DNA of 24,448 nucleotides, taken from a virus. This document shows positions 1 through 5,309 of the stretch, in pieces. Where the stretch lies: the IMG/VR virus record IMGVR_UViG_3300010299_000060, positions 1 through 24,448 of that record; one strand, 5' to 3'. The translations under genes and the position numbers were made by a program. Below the pieces are notes generated by a model. That model did not search any database, had not been told where the DNA came from, and saw nothing but the letters and a program-made list of their open reading frames with translations. Position 1 is the stretch's first letter, and each line of letters opens with the position of its first letter.

Positions 1-25
1 GAGTGGACTCACTAAGAGGTAAAAT

Positions 26-313
26 ATGAAAACAATAAAAGTAACATTCTATCACGATTCTGGACACGGCTGGTATAGAGTAAAAAGATCTGTACTAGAA
101 GAGTTAAATCTACTAGAACATATCAGTTCGTTCTCTTATGTAAATGGTGCTAGTGTCTACCTAGAAGAAGACAGAGATGCATCTATATTTTATAATAGAG
201 TAAAAGAGTTGGGTTTATCTGTTGAAGAGAAACAAGCCAAATTTTTTGAGAGATCTCCAATAAGATCTTATCATAGATTTCAGAAGCCATATAAACAGTT
301 AAACATATCTTAA
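26..313 (+). CDS. Conserved phage protein of unknown function, DSGHGW/VYLEED family
   Basis: A 95-residue protein. It carries two signatures I associate with a small family shared by many phages and some bacteria: YHDSGHGWYRVKR near residues 9-21 and a VYLEEDRDASIF stretch near 44-55, with a short SPIRSY segment near 77-82. The role of the family is not known to me, and no catalytic motif, signal peptide or membrane segment is visible. The start is supported by AAGAGG at 14-19, six bases before the ATG. It is the first gene of the accessory stretch; a 9-bp hairpin follows the stop within ten bases. Family recognition is from memory of the motif; function is unassigned. Confidence 0.85.
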   Translation: MKTIKVTFYHDSGHGWYRVKRSVLEELNLLEHISSFSYVNGASVYLEEDRDASIFYNRVKELGLSVEEKQAKFFERSPIRSYHRFQKPYKQLNIS

Positions 314-319
314 TGAGTT

Positions 320-344
320 GCACTACTCGCATAAAGAGTAGTGC
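320..344 (+). repeat. Perfect 9-bp inverted repeat (RNA hairpin)
   Basis: GCACTACTC (320-328) and GAGTAGTGC (336-344) are perfect reverse complements around a 7-base loop, GCATAAA. It lies seven bases after the stop of the gene at 26. On the + strand it is followed by CAAAAAAAG rather than a T-run, and no T-run follows on the other strand, so it is not a standard intrinsic terminator. It may protect the 3' end of the upstream mRNA or be an RNA processing site. Confidence 0.7.
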
Positions 345-410
345 CAAAAAAAGACTGAATTTATATGGGGAAAAAACATTAACAAAGAAATATATGAGTA
401 ACTGTGTTTC

Positions 411-470
411 TCCCAGATTTTTTTTACCATCAGAATCCAAAAATTTTTCCCAGAAATTTTTTTACCCTCA
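411..470. repeat. Imperfect direct repeat in a non-coding gap
   Basis: A unit of the form TCCCAGA, two variable bases, a run of T, then ACC and TCA occurs at 411-432 and again at 448-470, 37 bases apart. The copies differ mainly at the AA/TT after CCCAGA and in the base before TCA. The gap 314-553 otherwise holds the hairpin at 320-344, several T-runs and the possible promoter at 512-539; I accept no gene in it. Confidence 0.45.
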
Positions 471-511
471 TAGTTTTTTTAGTTTGATTAGTAGCCAACA
501 TTGTGCTAGAA

Positions 512-539
512 TTGACTGTATAGAGTATAACAATATTTT
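512..539 (+). promoter_or_regulatory. Possible sigma70-type promoter for the small-gene run
   Basis: TTGACT (512-517) is a good -35 box. TATTTT at 534-539, 16 bases later, is a poor but possible -10 box. The surrounding ATTGACTGTATAG closely resembles ATTGACTTTATAG at the stronger promoter near 3632. It would serve the gene at 554. The weak -10 keeps confidence low. Confidence 0.35.
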
Positions 540-553
540 ATGAGCATCTGCAT

Positions 554-766
554 ATGATTAATAAAGTATCATTTAAAAACAACAAAATAAAGTGTCTTGG
601 TTGTGGTCAGATATTAGAATCCAAACATAGACACGATTTTCAACAATGCGATTGTGAGAATCGAACTTTTACAGATGGCGGCACAGAATACTTCCGTAGA
701 GGTGGCAAAAATCTAGATCTCATTGAAGATGTTAGTGAATTGGTTTATGAGGAAATTAAAGGATAA
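554..766 (+). CDS. Small cysteine-rich conserved phage protein, probably metal-binding
   Basis: A 70-residue protein. CLGCG near residues 15-19 and QCDC near 31-34 give a compact set of four cysteines (CxxC, then CxC). Between and after them come the segments ESKHRHDFQ and FTDGGTEYFRRGG. This arrangement matches a small family I recognise from many phages and bacteria that has no assigned role. The cysteines suggest a zinc-binding fold, which is inference. No clear Shine-Dalgarno precedes the ATG. The next gene starts three bases after the stop, so the two are probably co-transcribed. Confidence 0.85.
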   Translation: MINKVSFKNNKIKCLGCGQILESKHRHDFQQCDCENRTFTDGGTEYFRRGGKNLDLIEDVSELVYEEIKG

Positions 767-769
767 ACT

Positions 770-976
770 ATGACAAAAAAAGAAGTATATATAAATGTAG
801 CATTACATTTATTACACACCAGAATGCTTGGCTCTATAAAAGGCTCTGCTGAAGGTCTGCATGTTTGCGAAAGTTTTTTAAGTGATGTTGCTTTACTTTC
901 TGAAGCTATAGTAAAAGGCTCAGAACAATTTGAAGAAGATCAACGAACAAAGGTTAGAGAATCTATAGCCAAATAG
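770..976 (+). CDS. Small hypothetical protein, likely helical
   Basis: A 68-residue protein I do not recognise. The sequence is rich in Leu, Ala, Glu and Lys, looks largely alpha-helical, and has no membrane segment or metal motif. AAAGGA at 758-763, inside the end of the preceding gene, gives a good ribosome site six bases before the ATG and supports this start. It sits between two other small genes with gaps of 3 and 8 bases, so it is probably translated from the same message. No function is proposed. Confidence 0.75.
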   Translation: MTKKEVYINVALHLLHTRMLGSIKGSAEGLHVCESFLSDVALLSEAIVKGSEQFEEDQRTKVRESIAK

Positions 977-984
977 GGTATCAG

Positions 985-1260
985 ATGAATAATATTAGTT
1001 CTAAATCCAGAAATTTTTCTATAACTCTAGTATGTGCATTCAGACATGCTATCACCAAACAAACTGGTGTAGTTGATGCTGTTGTCAGTGAAATACACGA
1101 AAACTGGTGTAATATTACTGAAGCTGATTTAGAAGATATAGTCAGTGATATAAAAGCTAATAGGGAATCTTTGCATCCATCTGATAAAGTTAAATGGATG
1201 ACTATTGTAAATAGATATAATGAAGATCTTTTCTATGATAATTATGATGATGTAGAGTAG
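985..1260 (+). CDS. Small conserved phage hypothetical protein
   Basis: A 91-residue protein. The stretch ITLVCAFRHAITKQTGVV followed by EIHENWCNI and a D-L-E-x-I-x-x-D-I segment resembles small proteins common in phage and bacterial genomes (they carry an ALRYALGR-like segment and a NW motif). I know no function for them. The C-terminus is strongly acidic, ending DNYDDVE. AGGG at 975-978, overlapping the previous stop codon, is a usable ribosome site. A short gap follows (1261-1338) in which I see no convincing promoter. The family link is from motif memory and is tentative. Confidence 0.75.
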   Translation: MNNISSKSRNFSITLVCAFRHAITKQTGVVDAVVSEIHENWCNITEADLEDIVSDIKANRESLHPSDKVKWMTIVNRYNEDLFYDNYDDVE

Positions 1261-1338
1261 ATTTTTAAGAGCCATCAATGTATTTTTGGATCTAATATTG
1301 ATTTTACTTGAGCGTATTGTATATTGGGTGAATTGAAT

Positions 1339-1956
1339 ATGATTAGAAAAATATTAGATAGTATAGCGTATAGAACTGTAAGAAGATATAATATAATAAA
1401 GATTAGAGATCTAGAACCTAATTATTATGATAAAGATACAATATTGCTACATGGTATAATGCAAGTATTGGTAGATTATGTTGAGATTGAACTAGCTAGT
1501 GTATATAATCATCAGTGTGCTAAATCTGAATTAAATTTAAAAGAGCGTTTGCATAGCATCTTACATTGGAGACTAAGAACTTCTGAGTTGATAAGAAGTA
1601 GAGAAAAAGGTCTTAAAGTTTTAGACTACATGATTAAACCTCACGATGATATATTAAACGTAGAAGAGTCAAAATCATCTATGTTTGCAAAACAGGTTAA
1701 AGATGTTTATATCTGGTGGAAGGAACTTAGACCTAGAAGAAGGTCACCTGAAGTTGAGTCTGGTTATATGTCTATATATAACATATTAGTTAAAAAGTAT
1801 GGAAAATCATTTTCAGTAAATCATTTAGAACATGTTGAAAAACGTGAATATAAAAATGCTATTAGTAAATTAAACATGGTTGAAGCACAGCAATTACATG
1901 AAGATAAAGAGTATATGAAAAAGGTAATACAATTTAGTAATCATCTGTGGACTTAA
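1339..1956 (+). CDS. Conserved phage hypothetical protein with WWKELRPRRR motif
   Basis: 205 residues from the ATG at 1339. An in-frame TTG at 1324 would add five residues, but GGGTGA at 1326-1331, seven bases before the ATG, favours the later start. The central motif YIWWKELRPRRR, followed by acidic and aromatic residues, resembles a short signature seen in uncharacterised phage proteins. The N-terminal part is basic and the whole protein is probably helical. No catalytic motif or membrane segment is visible. It is followed four bases later by the zinc-finger-like protein at 1961. Function unknown. Confidence 0.8.
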   Translation: MIRKILDSIAYRTVRRYNIIKIRDLEPNYYDKDTILLHGIMQVLVDYVEIELASVYNHQCAKSELNLKERLHSILHWRLRTSELIRSREKGLKVLDYMIKPHDDILNVEESKSSMFAKQVKDVYIWWKELRPRRRSPEVESGYMSIYNILVKKYGKSFSVNHLEHVEKREYKNAISKLNMVEAQQLHEDKEYMKKVIQFSNHLWT

Positions 1957-1960
1957 TATT

Positions 1961-2359
1961 ATGAATGAAAGTAATACTAAAAAAATAATTAATGCTTGTC
2001 CTTCCTTATTTTCAACACTGAATGATGAAAATAGTATTGTGGCAATTTCTTGGTTTGGCTTCGAGTGTGGAGATGGTTGGTGCGATCTATTGGTTGAACT
2101 CTGTCAAAAAATACAACTAAGATTAAATGATATGTCTGAAGAAGATGTTGCAAAAATTTGTGTACATCAGGTCAAAGAAAAATATGGATCTTTAAGATTT
2201 TATGTCTCTCATCATGATGATGTAATAGAAAACCATATTAACGATGCTATGAAACAATCTTTAGTAACATGCGAAAAATGTGGAAGCTCTGGAAAACTTA
2301 GAGGAAAACACTGGTATTATGTTTCTTGCGATAGACATTCTCTTGAGGAAGATTTGTAG
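1961..2359 (+). CDS. Conserved phage protein with C-terminal CxxC...CxxH zinc motif
   Basis: A 132-residue protein. Two segments are typical of a family widespread in phages and prophages: GFECGDGWCDLL near residues 33-44 and VKEKYGSLRFYV near 70-81. The C-terminal part carries CEKCG and, about sixteen residues on, CDRH, a likely zinc-binding CxxC/CxxH pair. The family has no established role that I know of. There is no good Shine-Dalgarno (only GGACTT nearby); the four-base gap to the previous stop suggests coupled translation. Zinc binding is inferred from residue spacing. Confidence 0.85.
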   Translation: MNESNTKKIINACPSLFSTLNDENSIVAISWFGFECGDGWCDLLVELCQKIQLRLNDMSEEDVAKICVHQVKEKYGSLRFYVSHHDDVIENHINDAMKQSLVTCEKCGSSGKLRGKHWYYVSCDRHSLEEDL

Positions 2360-2375
2360 GTAAAATGGGTTATAT

Positions 2376-2780
2376 ATGAGTAGTCAATATACAATGTACA
2401 ATTCTTGGATAGGAGGAGAAAAACAAAAATTAAATGGTAATGGAAATCATAGTGCAGAACCTAAAATTATTTTTAAAGATGGTGATGGTAATGAAGTAAT
2501 TAAATTTACACCAGATGGCATTCATTATAATCACAAAATTTTTCCAAACAATACATATAAGCAAGCAGGACAAAGATTTTTCTACACAATGATTTATTAC
2601 AATCATTTAGATGTTAGTAAAAGAGATGTTAGATTTGGCTTAACTGAGTGGAAAGATCATAAGAAAAGAGAAATAATTTTTACAAAAAATGGTCTAGAAC
2701 ATAACTATGACTATATAGAAAACTGGACTTGGTGGATGATAGATACATTTAATCAACATATTAAAAGGTTTTGTAAATGA
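2376..2780 (+). CDS. Hypothetical protein, acidic/aromatic, unknown function
   Basis: A 134-residue protein. The segment KIIFKDGDGNEVIKFTPDGIHYN (split by a D-G-D-G turn) resembles short beta-strand units in other T4-like phage hypotheticals, where a 'G-x-x-V-I-x-x-x-x-x-G-I-x-Y' pattern is common; this resemblance is weak. The C-terminal half is rich in aromatic and charged residues (NWTWWMID). No signal peptide or metal motif is visible. Its stop overlaps the start of the tiny membrane protein at 2777 (ATGA), suggesting coupled translation. Function not assigned. Confidence 0.75.
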   Translation: MSSQYTMYNSWIGGEKQKLNGNGNHSAEPKIIFKDGDGNEVIKFTPDGIHYNHKIFPNNTYKQAGQRFFYTMIYYNHLDVSKRDVRFGLTEWKDHKKREIIFTKNGLEHNYDYIENWTWWMIDTFNQHIKRFCK

Positions 2781-2953
2781 TGAGTAAATTTTTAATTATA
2801 GCGTATATATTTTCTTTTTATATTACAATTAGATTGTATAACAATCCAAATTATGGAGAGGAAAATGGTTTTATAATATTTGAGTTTAGTGAAAAAAAGT
2901 CTAAAAGAAATAATATAAATGGAATTAAGATTTTTGATTTTAAAATAGGATAG
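2777..2953 (+). CDS. Tiny single-pass membrane protein (58 aa)
   Basis: An open frame of 58 codons beginning with ATGATG. The N-terminus reads MMSKFLIIAYIFSFYITIRL, a hydrophobic stretch with one early lysine and a following arginine, which fits a membrane anchor or uncleaved signal. The remainder is hydrophilic, with a KKSKRNN basic patch, and ends in KIG. The ATG overlaps the stop of the upstream gene (ATGA) and AAAAGG at 2763-2768 is correctly placed, so translation is plausible. The next gene starts five bases after its stop, which also argues for a real gene filling the space. Function unknown. Confidence 0.65.
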   Translation: MMSKFLIIAYIFSFYITIRLYNNPNYGEENGFIIFEFSEKKSKRNNINGIKIFDFKIG

Positions 2954-2958
2954 ACTAT

Positions 2959-3270
2959 ATGACAGATGATTTATTTAAAAGTATACTAAGTGAGTATAAT
3001 CAATCAATAGAAGATTTTGGGTTTACAGAAGTATCTGAAGATGTCTTTGAACAAGAAAAAGCAACAGAAGTTGTTAATGCTATTTTAGAGACGGAAGAGA
3101 GTACAGCAAAAGAATACCAAAACAAGTTGATGGAATTGGAAAAACTAATATTACCATTTCTAATTAAATTGATGAATGCAAAAGAAGTTTATATTAAATG
3201 GCCTCATGAAGTAAGGGAACCAGTAATAAAAGCTCAAATAGAAAAAATAGTTAAGTTGACAAGAGGCTAA
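2959..3270 (+). CDS. Small T4-like phage hypothetical protein with YIKWP motif
   Basis: A 103-residue protein. The C-terminal segment YIKWPHEVREPVIKAQIEK near residues 77-95 has the shape 'YIxWPxRxxxIxxQIxKIxxLTR', which I have seen at the end of small proteins in T4-like cyanophages. The N-terminal part is acidic, and the middle is a predicted amphipathic helix (EYQNKLMELEKLILPFLIKL). No enzyme motif is present. It lies between two very small membrane-protein genes, five bases after the first and directly abutting the second. Function unknown. Confidence 0.8.
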   Translation: MTDDLFKSILSEYNQSIEDFGFTEVSEDVFEQEKATEVVNAILETEESTAKEYQNKLMELEKLILPFLIKLMNAKEVYIKWPHEVREPVIKAQIEKIVKLTRG

Positions 3271-3357
3271 ATGTTTGCTAAATTTATAATAGTGGGTTCA
3301 ATAGCATTGGTCTTACTTGCAATAAACTTATATTATGATGAAGATGATTTATTTTAA
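3271..3357 (+). CDS. Possible 28-residue membrane peptide
   Basis: A short frame that starts on the base after the previous stop: MFAKFIIVGSIALVLLAINL, then YYDEDDLF. It has a lysine, about sixteen hydrophobic residues, and an acidic tail, the usual layout of a one-helix membrane peptide. AAGAGG at 3261-3266 lies four bases before the ATG, slightly close but usable. It exactly fills the gap between the genes at 2959 and 3372. Its shortness means chance cannot be excluded. Confidence 0.5.
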   Translation: MFAKFIIVGSIALVLLAINLYYDEDDLF

Positions 3358-3371
3358 TGGGAATATGATTT

Positions 3372-3596
3372 ATGTCACCAAAAAAGAAAAGTGAAAAAGT
3401 AATAGTTACAGAGGAAATGAATCTTTTGGTCGATGAGATAAAAGCATTGGTGAAAGTTAGAGATGCACTTTCATATGGCACAAAATCTGGATCTGATCCA
3501 GCCGAAAGTGTTATGATTAGAAGAATAAACAATAGAGTGATTCAATTATCAGAACATATCTTAGATACTTTTGGAAAAGAAGAAAAAAATAAATAA
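3372..3596 (+). CDS. Small lysine-rich hypothetical protein
   Basis: A 74-residue protein with basic ends (MSPKKKSEK at the start, GKEEKNK at the end) and a central helical region of alternating charged and hydrophobic residues. I recognise no family. GGGA at 3359-3362 is a possible ribosome site nine bases before the ATG. It is the last gene before the 103-base gap with the early and late promoters, so it may end a transcription unit, although no hairpin terminator is visible there. Function unknown. Confidence 0.7.
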   Translation: MSPKKKSEKVIVTEEMNLLVDEIKALVKVRDALSYGTKSGSDPAESVMIRRINNRVIQLSEHILDTFGKEEKNK

Positions 3597-3631
3597 TAGC
3601 AATTATAATATGTTATCAATTCACTTTACTA

Positions 3632-3661
3632 TTGACTTTATAGTAGCATAGATGGTATAAT
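3632..3661 (+). promoter_or_regulatory. Near-consensus sigma70 promoter
   Basis: TTGACT at 3632-3637 and TATAAT at 3656-3661 are separated by 18 bases. The -10 box is a perfect consensus and the -35 box matches five of six. It would start RNA near 3668 and serve the gene at 3700. Its last base is the first base of a late promoter box. Confidence 0.7.
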
Positions 3662-3668
3662 ATAAATA
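3661..3668 (+). promoter_or_regulatory. T4-type late promoter box TATAAATA
   Basis: An exact match to the T4 late promoter element read by the phage-encoded late sigma factor (gp55 in T4). It ends 31 bases before the GTG start at 3700 and overlaps the sigma70 -10 box by one base. Confidence 0.65.
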
Positions 3669-3699
3669 TAGAAAATAGTTAAGTTATAAGGCATTAAAA

Positions 3700-4203
3700 G
3701 TGGACACTAAACAATTTCTAAAATATTTAGCACATAAGCAGGGTATAGCAATTAACGAGCAAGTTGCAGTAAAAGCAGAGTCTGTATCAAAAGAAGCTGA
3801 ACTTGCCGTTAAAAAATTGGAAAAAGACTTAGGTCGTTTGCTTGGTAATAGATATGTAGTTCAAGCTAGGTATCAAAAAAATCTAGGAAGTACCATTTTA
3901 CTAATGTTACATCACGATAAGCCTGCAAATAAAATTCCAGATAATTCACCAGTGCATATGAAAATTATGATGCATTTAAGTAGCAATTTTGGTAAAGATG
4001 TAGATTTATCTCAAGTTAGTTGGGAATTTTTGACAGGTCATTTTAAGCAAAGAAAAGCTGGAATTAATTTTAGAAAAATAAATTCTAAAAAATCTATAGA
4101 TGATGCTACCAATAAACTTATAGATTGGTTTAAGAAAAATAAAAGCAAAATGGATTCTTTAATAAAAGATCAAGATGAAGAGGATCAGAGGTATGGAAGA
4201 TAA
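3700..4203 (+). CDS. Phage hypothetical protein with dual early/late promoter
   Basis: 167 residues, starting at GTG; AAGG at 3688-3691, eight bases upstream, supports this start. The N-terminal half is helical and charged (VSKEAELAVKKLEKDLGRLL). The middle has a beta-like stretch (RYVVQARYQKNLGSTILLML), and the C-terminal half is basic (SKKSIDDATNKLIDWFKKNK). I recognise no characterised family and see no catalytic motif. A sigma70 promoter and a late promoter overlap just upstream, so the gene may be expressed throughout infection, unlike its structural neighbours. Basic charge could indicate nucleic-acid binding, but that is only a guess. Confidence 0.8.
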   Translation: MDTKQFLKYLAHKQGIAINEQVAVKAESVSKEAELAVKKLEKDLGRLLGNRYVVQARYQKNLGSTILLMLHHDKPANKIPDNSPVHMKIMMHLSSNFGKDVDLSQVSWEFLTGHFKQRKAGINFRKINSKKSIDDATNKLIDWFKKNKSKMDSLIKDQDEEDQRYGR

Positions 4204-4248
4204 AAAAATTGTGGTTTTATATTATTAAATTTTGAATTGGTATATATT

Positions 4249-4887
4249 ATGGGAACTGATATACATGTTTATGTAGAGTTTTATGAAAAGGAAAATATAC
4301 CAAAATCAAAATACTGGACAACTAGTAATATAGCCTCATGCTTTTGTAAAGATTTAAACTTCGGCAGAAATTATGATTTATTTTCTCTAATATCTGATGT
4401 CGGAAGAGGTGCTCATTCTCCTTTATATAGACCTACTGGCTTTAAAAACATATCACCAAGATTATCATATGAGGTCGAATCTGAGTTTTATGTAAAAATA
4501 ATTCCAGACAATCAAGCTGAATTCTTAAAACACACAATGAGTTCTGGTAAAATTATAACTAAAAGTCATGCAGATAAACTTGTTGAAAATAAATCATTAA
4601 TAATGGTTGATAATGATCGTGGTAGACTTTTTGGAACTTTTGGGGAAACAATTTTAAATTTAGAACAAATAATGGAAATACGAAAAGAACATTTGATAAC
4701 CACTTTGAAATATGATCCTCGACAAAATTTAATTGATTTTATTGAATCTAAAAATTCCAGAGAATTAATGAATTATAATTTTAATGAAGATGAGCATACA
4801 TATTTATTTTCCACAATAAAAATGATGCAAGCATTGGAATTAAATTCTTCATTTTTAACGAGATTTGTTTGTTGGTTTGATAATTAA
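4249..4887 (+). CDS. Conserved phage protein, MGTDIH family, unknown function
   Basis: 212 residues from the ATG at 4249. A TTG at 4237 would add four residues, but the family characteristically begins MGTDIH, so the ATG is preferred. MGTDIHVYVE and the later RNYDLFSLISDV segment are hallmarks of a family found in many phages and some bacteria, usually with a short protein size like this one. Its biochemical role is not established to my knowledge. The conserved Asp and His near the N-terminus could bind a metal, which is inference. The next gene follows within 20 bases. Confidence 0.85.
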   Translation: MGTDIHVYVEFYEKENIPKSKYWTTSNIASCFCKDLNFGRNYDLFSLISDVGRGAHSPLYRPTGFKNISPRLSYEVESEFYVKIIPDNQAEFLKHTMSSGKIITKSHADKLVENKSLIMVDNDRGRLFGTFGETILNLEQIMEIRKEHLITTLKYDPRQNLIDFIESKNSRELMNYNFNEDEHTYLFSTIKMMQALELNSSFLTRFVCWFDN

Positions 4888-4904
4888 TAATGATGGAGAA
4901 ACGT

Positions 4905-5210
4905 ATGAAAATTAAATATGACTATAGCATAATTAAAATGGTAAATAAATTATTTCCAGAAGACACTTCAATGAAGATGTCTGCACAAAATGGAGATAGA
5001 AATTTATTAGATATGGTATATAATAAAATAGGATTTCATATAGACGAAGATGATGTTCTTGTCGCATTCAGAAATAAAAAAGAACAAAGAATCTTAGATA
5101 TGGCAAAAAGAGCTAAAGCAATTAGAGATTTGTATCAAAAAATATTTTTGGCAATAGAAAATGATATGAATGAGTTAGCAGAAAATCATTCATATCAAGA
5201 TTGCTTATAA
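4905..5210 (+). CDS. Small hypothetical protein, helical
   Basis: 101 residues from the ATG at 4905. Two earlier in-frame ATGs lie at 4890 and 4893, but GGAG at 4895-4898, six bases before the third ATG, favours the latter. The protein is mostly charged helix (EQRILDMAKRAKAIRDLYQKI) and ends in an acidic stretch. I recognise no family. It is the last accessory gene before the baseplate block; the 99-base gap after it holds the gp5 late promoter and a dyad. Function unknown. Confidence 0.75.
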   Translation: MKIKYDYSIIKMVNKLFPEDTSMKMSAQNGDRNLLDMVYNKIGFHIDEDDVLVAFRNKKEQRILDMAKRAKAIRDLYQKIFLAIENDMNELAENHSYQDCL

Positions 5211-5262
5211 ATTCAATATCACTACTTATTGGTGTTGGTTGAGTAAAAATACTAAATTTTAT

Positions 5263-5295
5263 AATCACTATAAATATGTTCATATATCAGTGATT
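5263..5295. repeat. Inverted repeat centred near the gp5 late start site
   Basis: AATCACT (5263-5269) pairs perfectly with AGTGATT (5289-5295), and ATATG (5274-5278) pairs with CATAT (5281-5285) around TT. The left arm contains the TATAAATA box. The dyad is centred near 5279, close to the expected RNA start. Confidence 0.5.
5269..5276 (+). promoter_or_regulatory. T4-type late promoter box TATAAATA (gp5)
   Basis: Exact late-box match, ending 33 bases before the gp5 start codon. The expected RNA would begin near 5282 with a leader of about 28 bases that contains no Shine-Dalgarno sequence. Confidence 0.75.
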
Positions 5296-5309
5296 GTAGA
5301 TAATAGTTT

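Noticed and set aside
313-543. 76-codon + strand frame after the first gene
   Set aside because: Contains the 9-bp hairpin and the T-rich direct repeat, which give it runs of Phe; composition is unlike the neighbours, and no ribosome site or family motif is visible. Treated as non-coding.
1298-1325. TTGATT, 16 bases, TATATT as a promoter before the gene at 1339
   Set aside because: Its RNA would start only a few bases before the ATG, excluding the Shine-Dalgarno at 1326-1331; likely chance in AT-rich DNA.
3588-3595. AATAAATA, a one-base variant of the late box
   Set aside because: Falls in the Lys/Asn codons and stop at the end of the gene at 3372; likely chance. Another at 19654-19661 lies inside coiled-coil coding.
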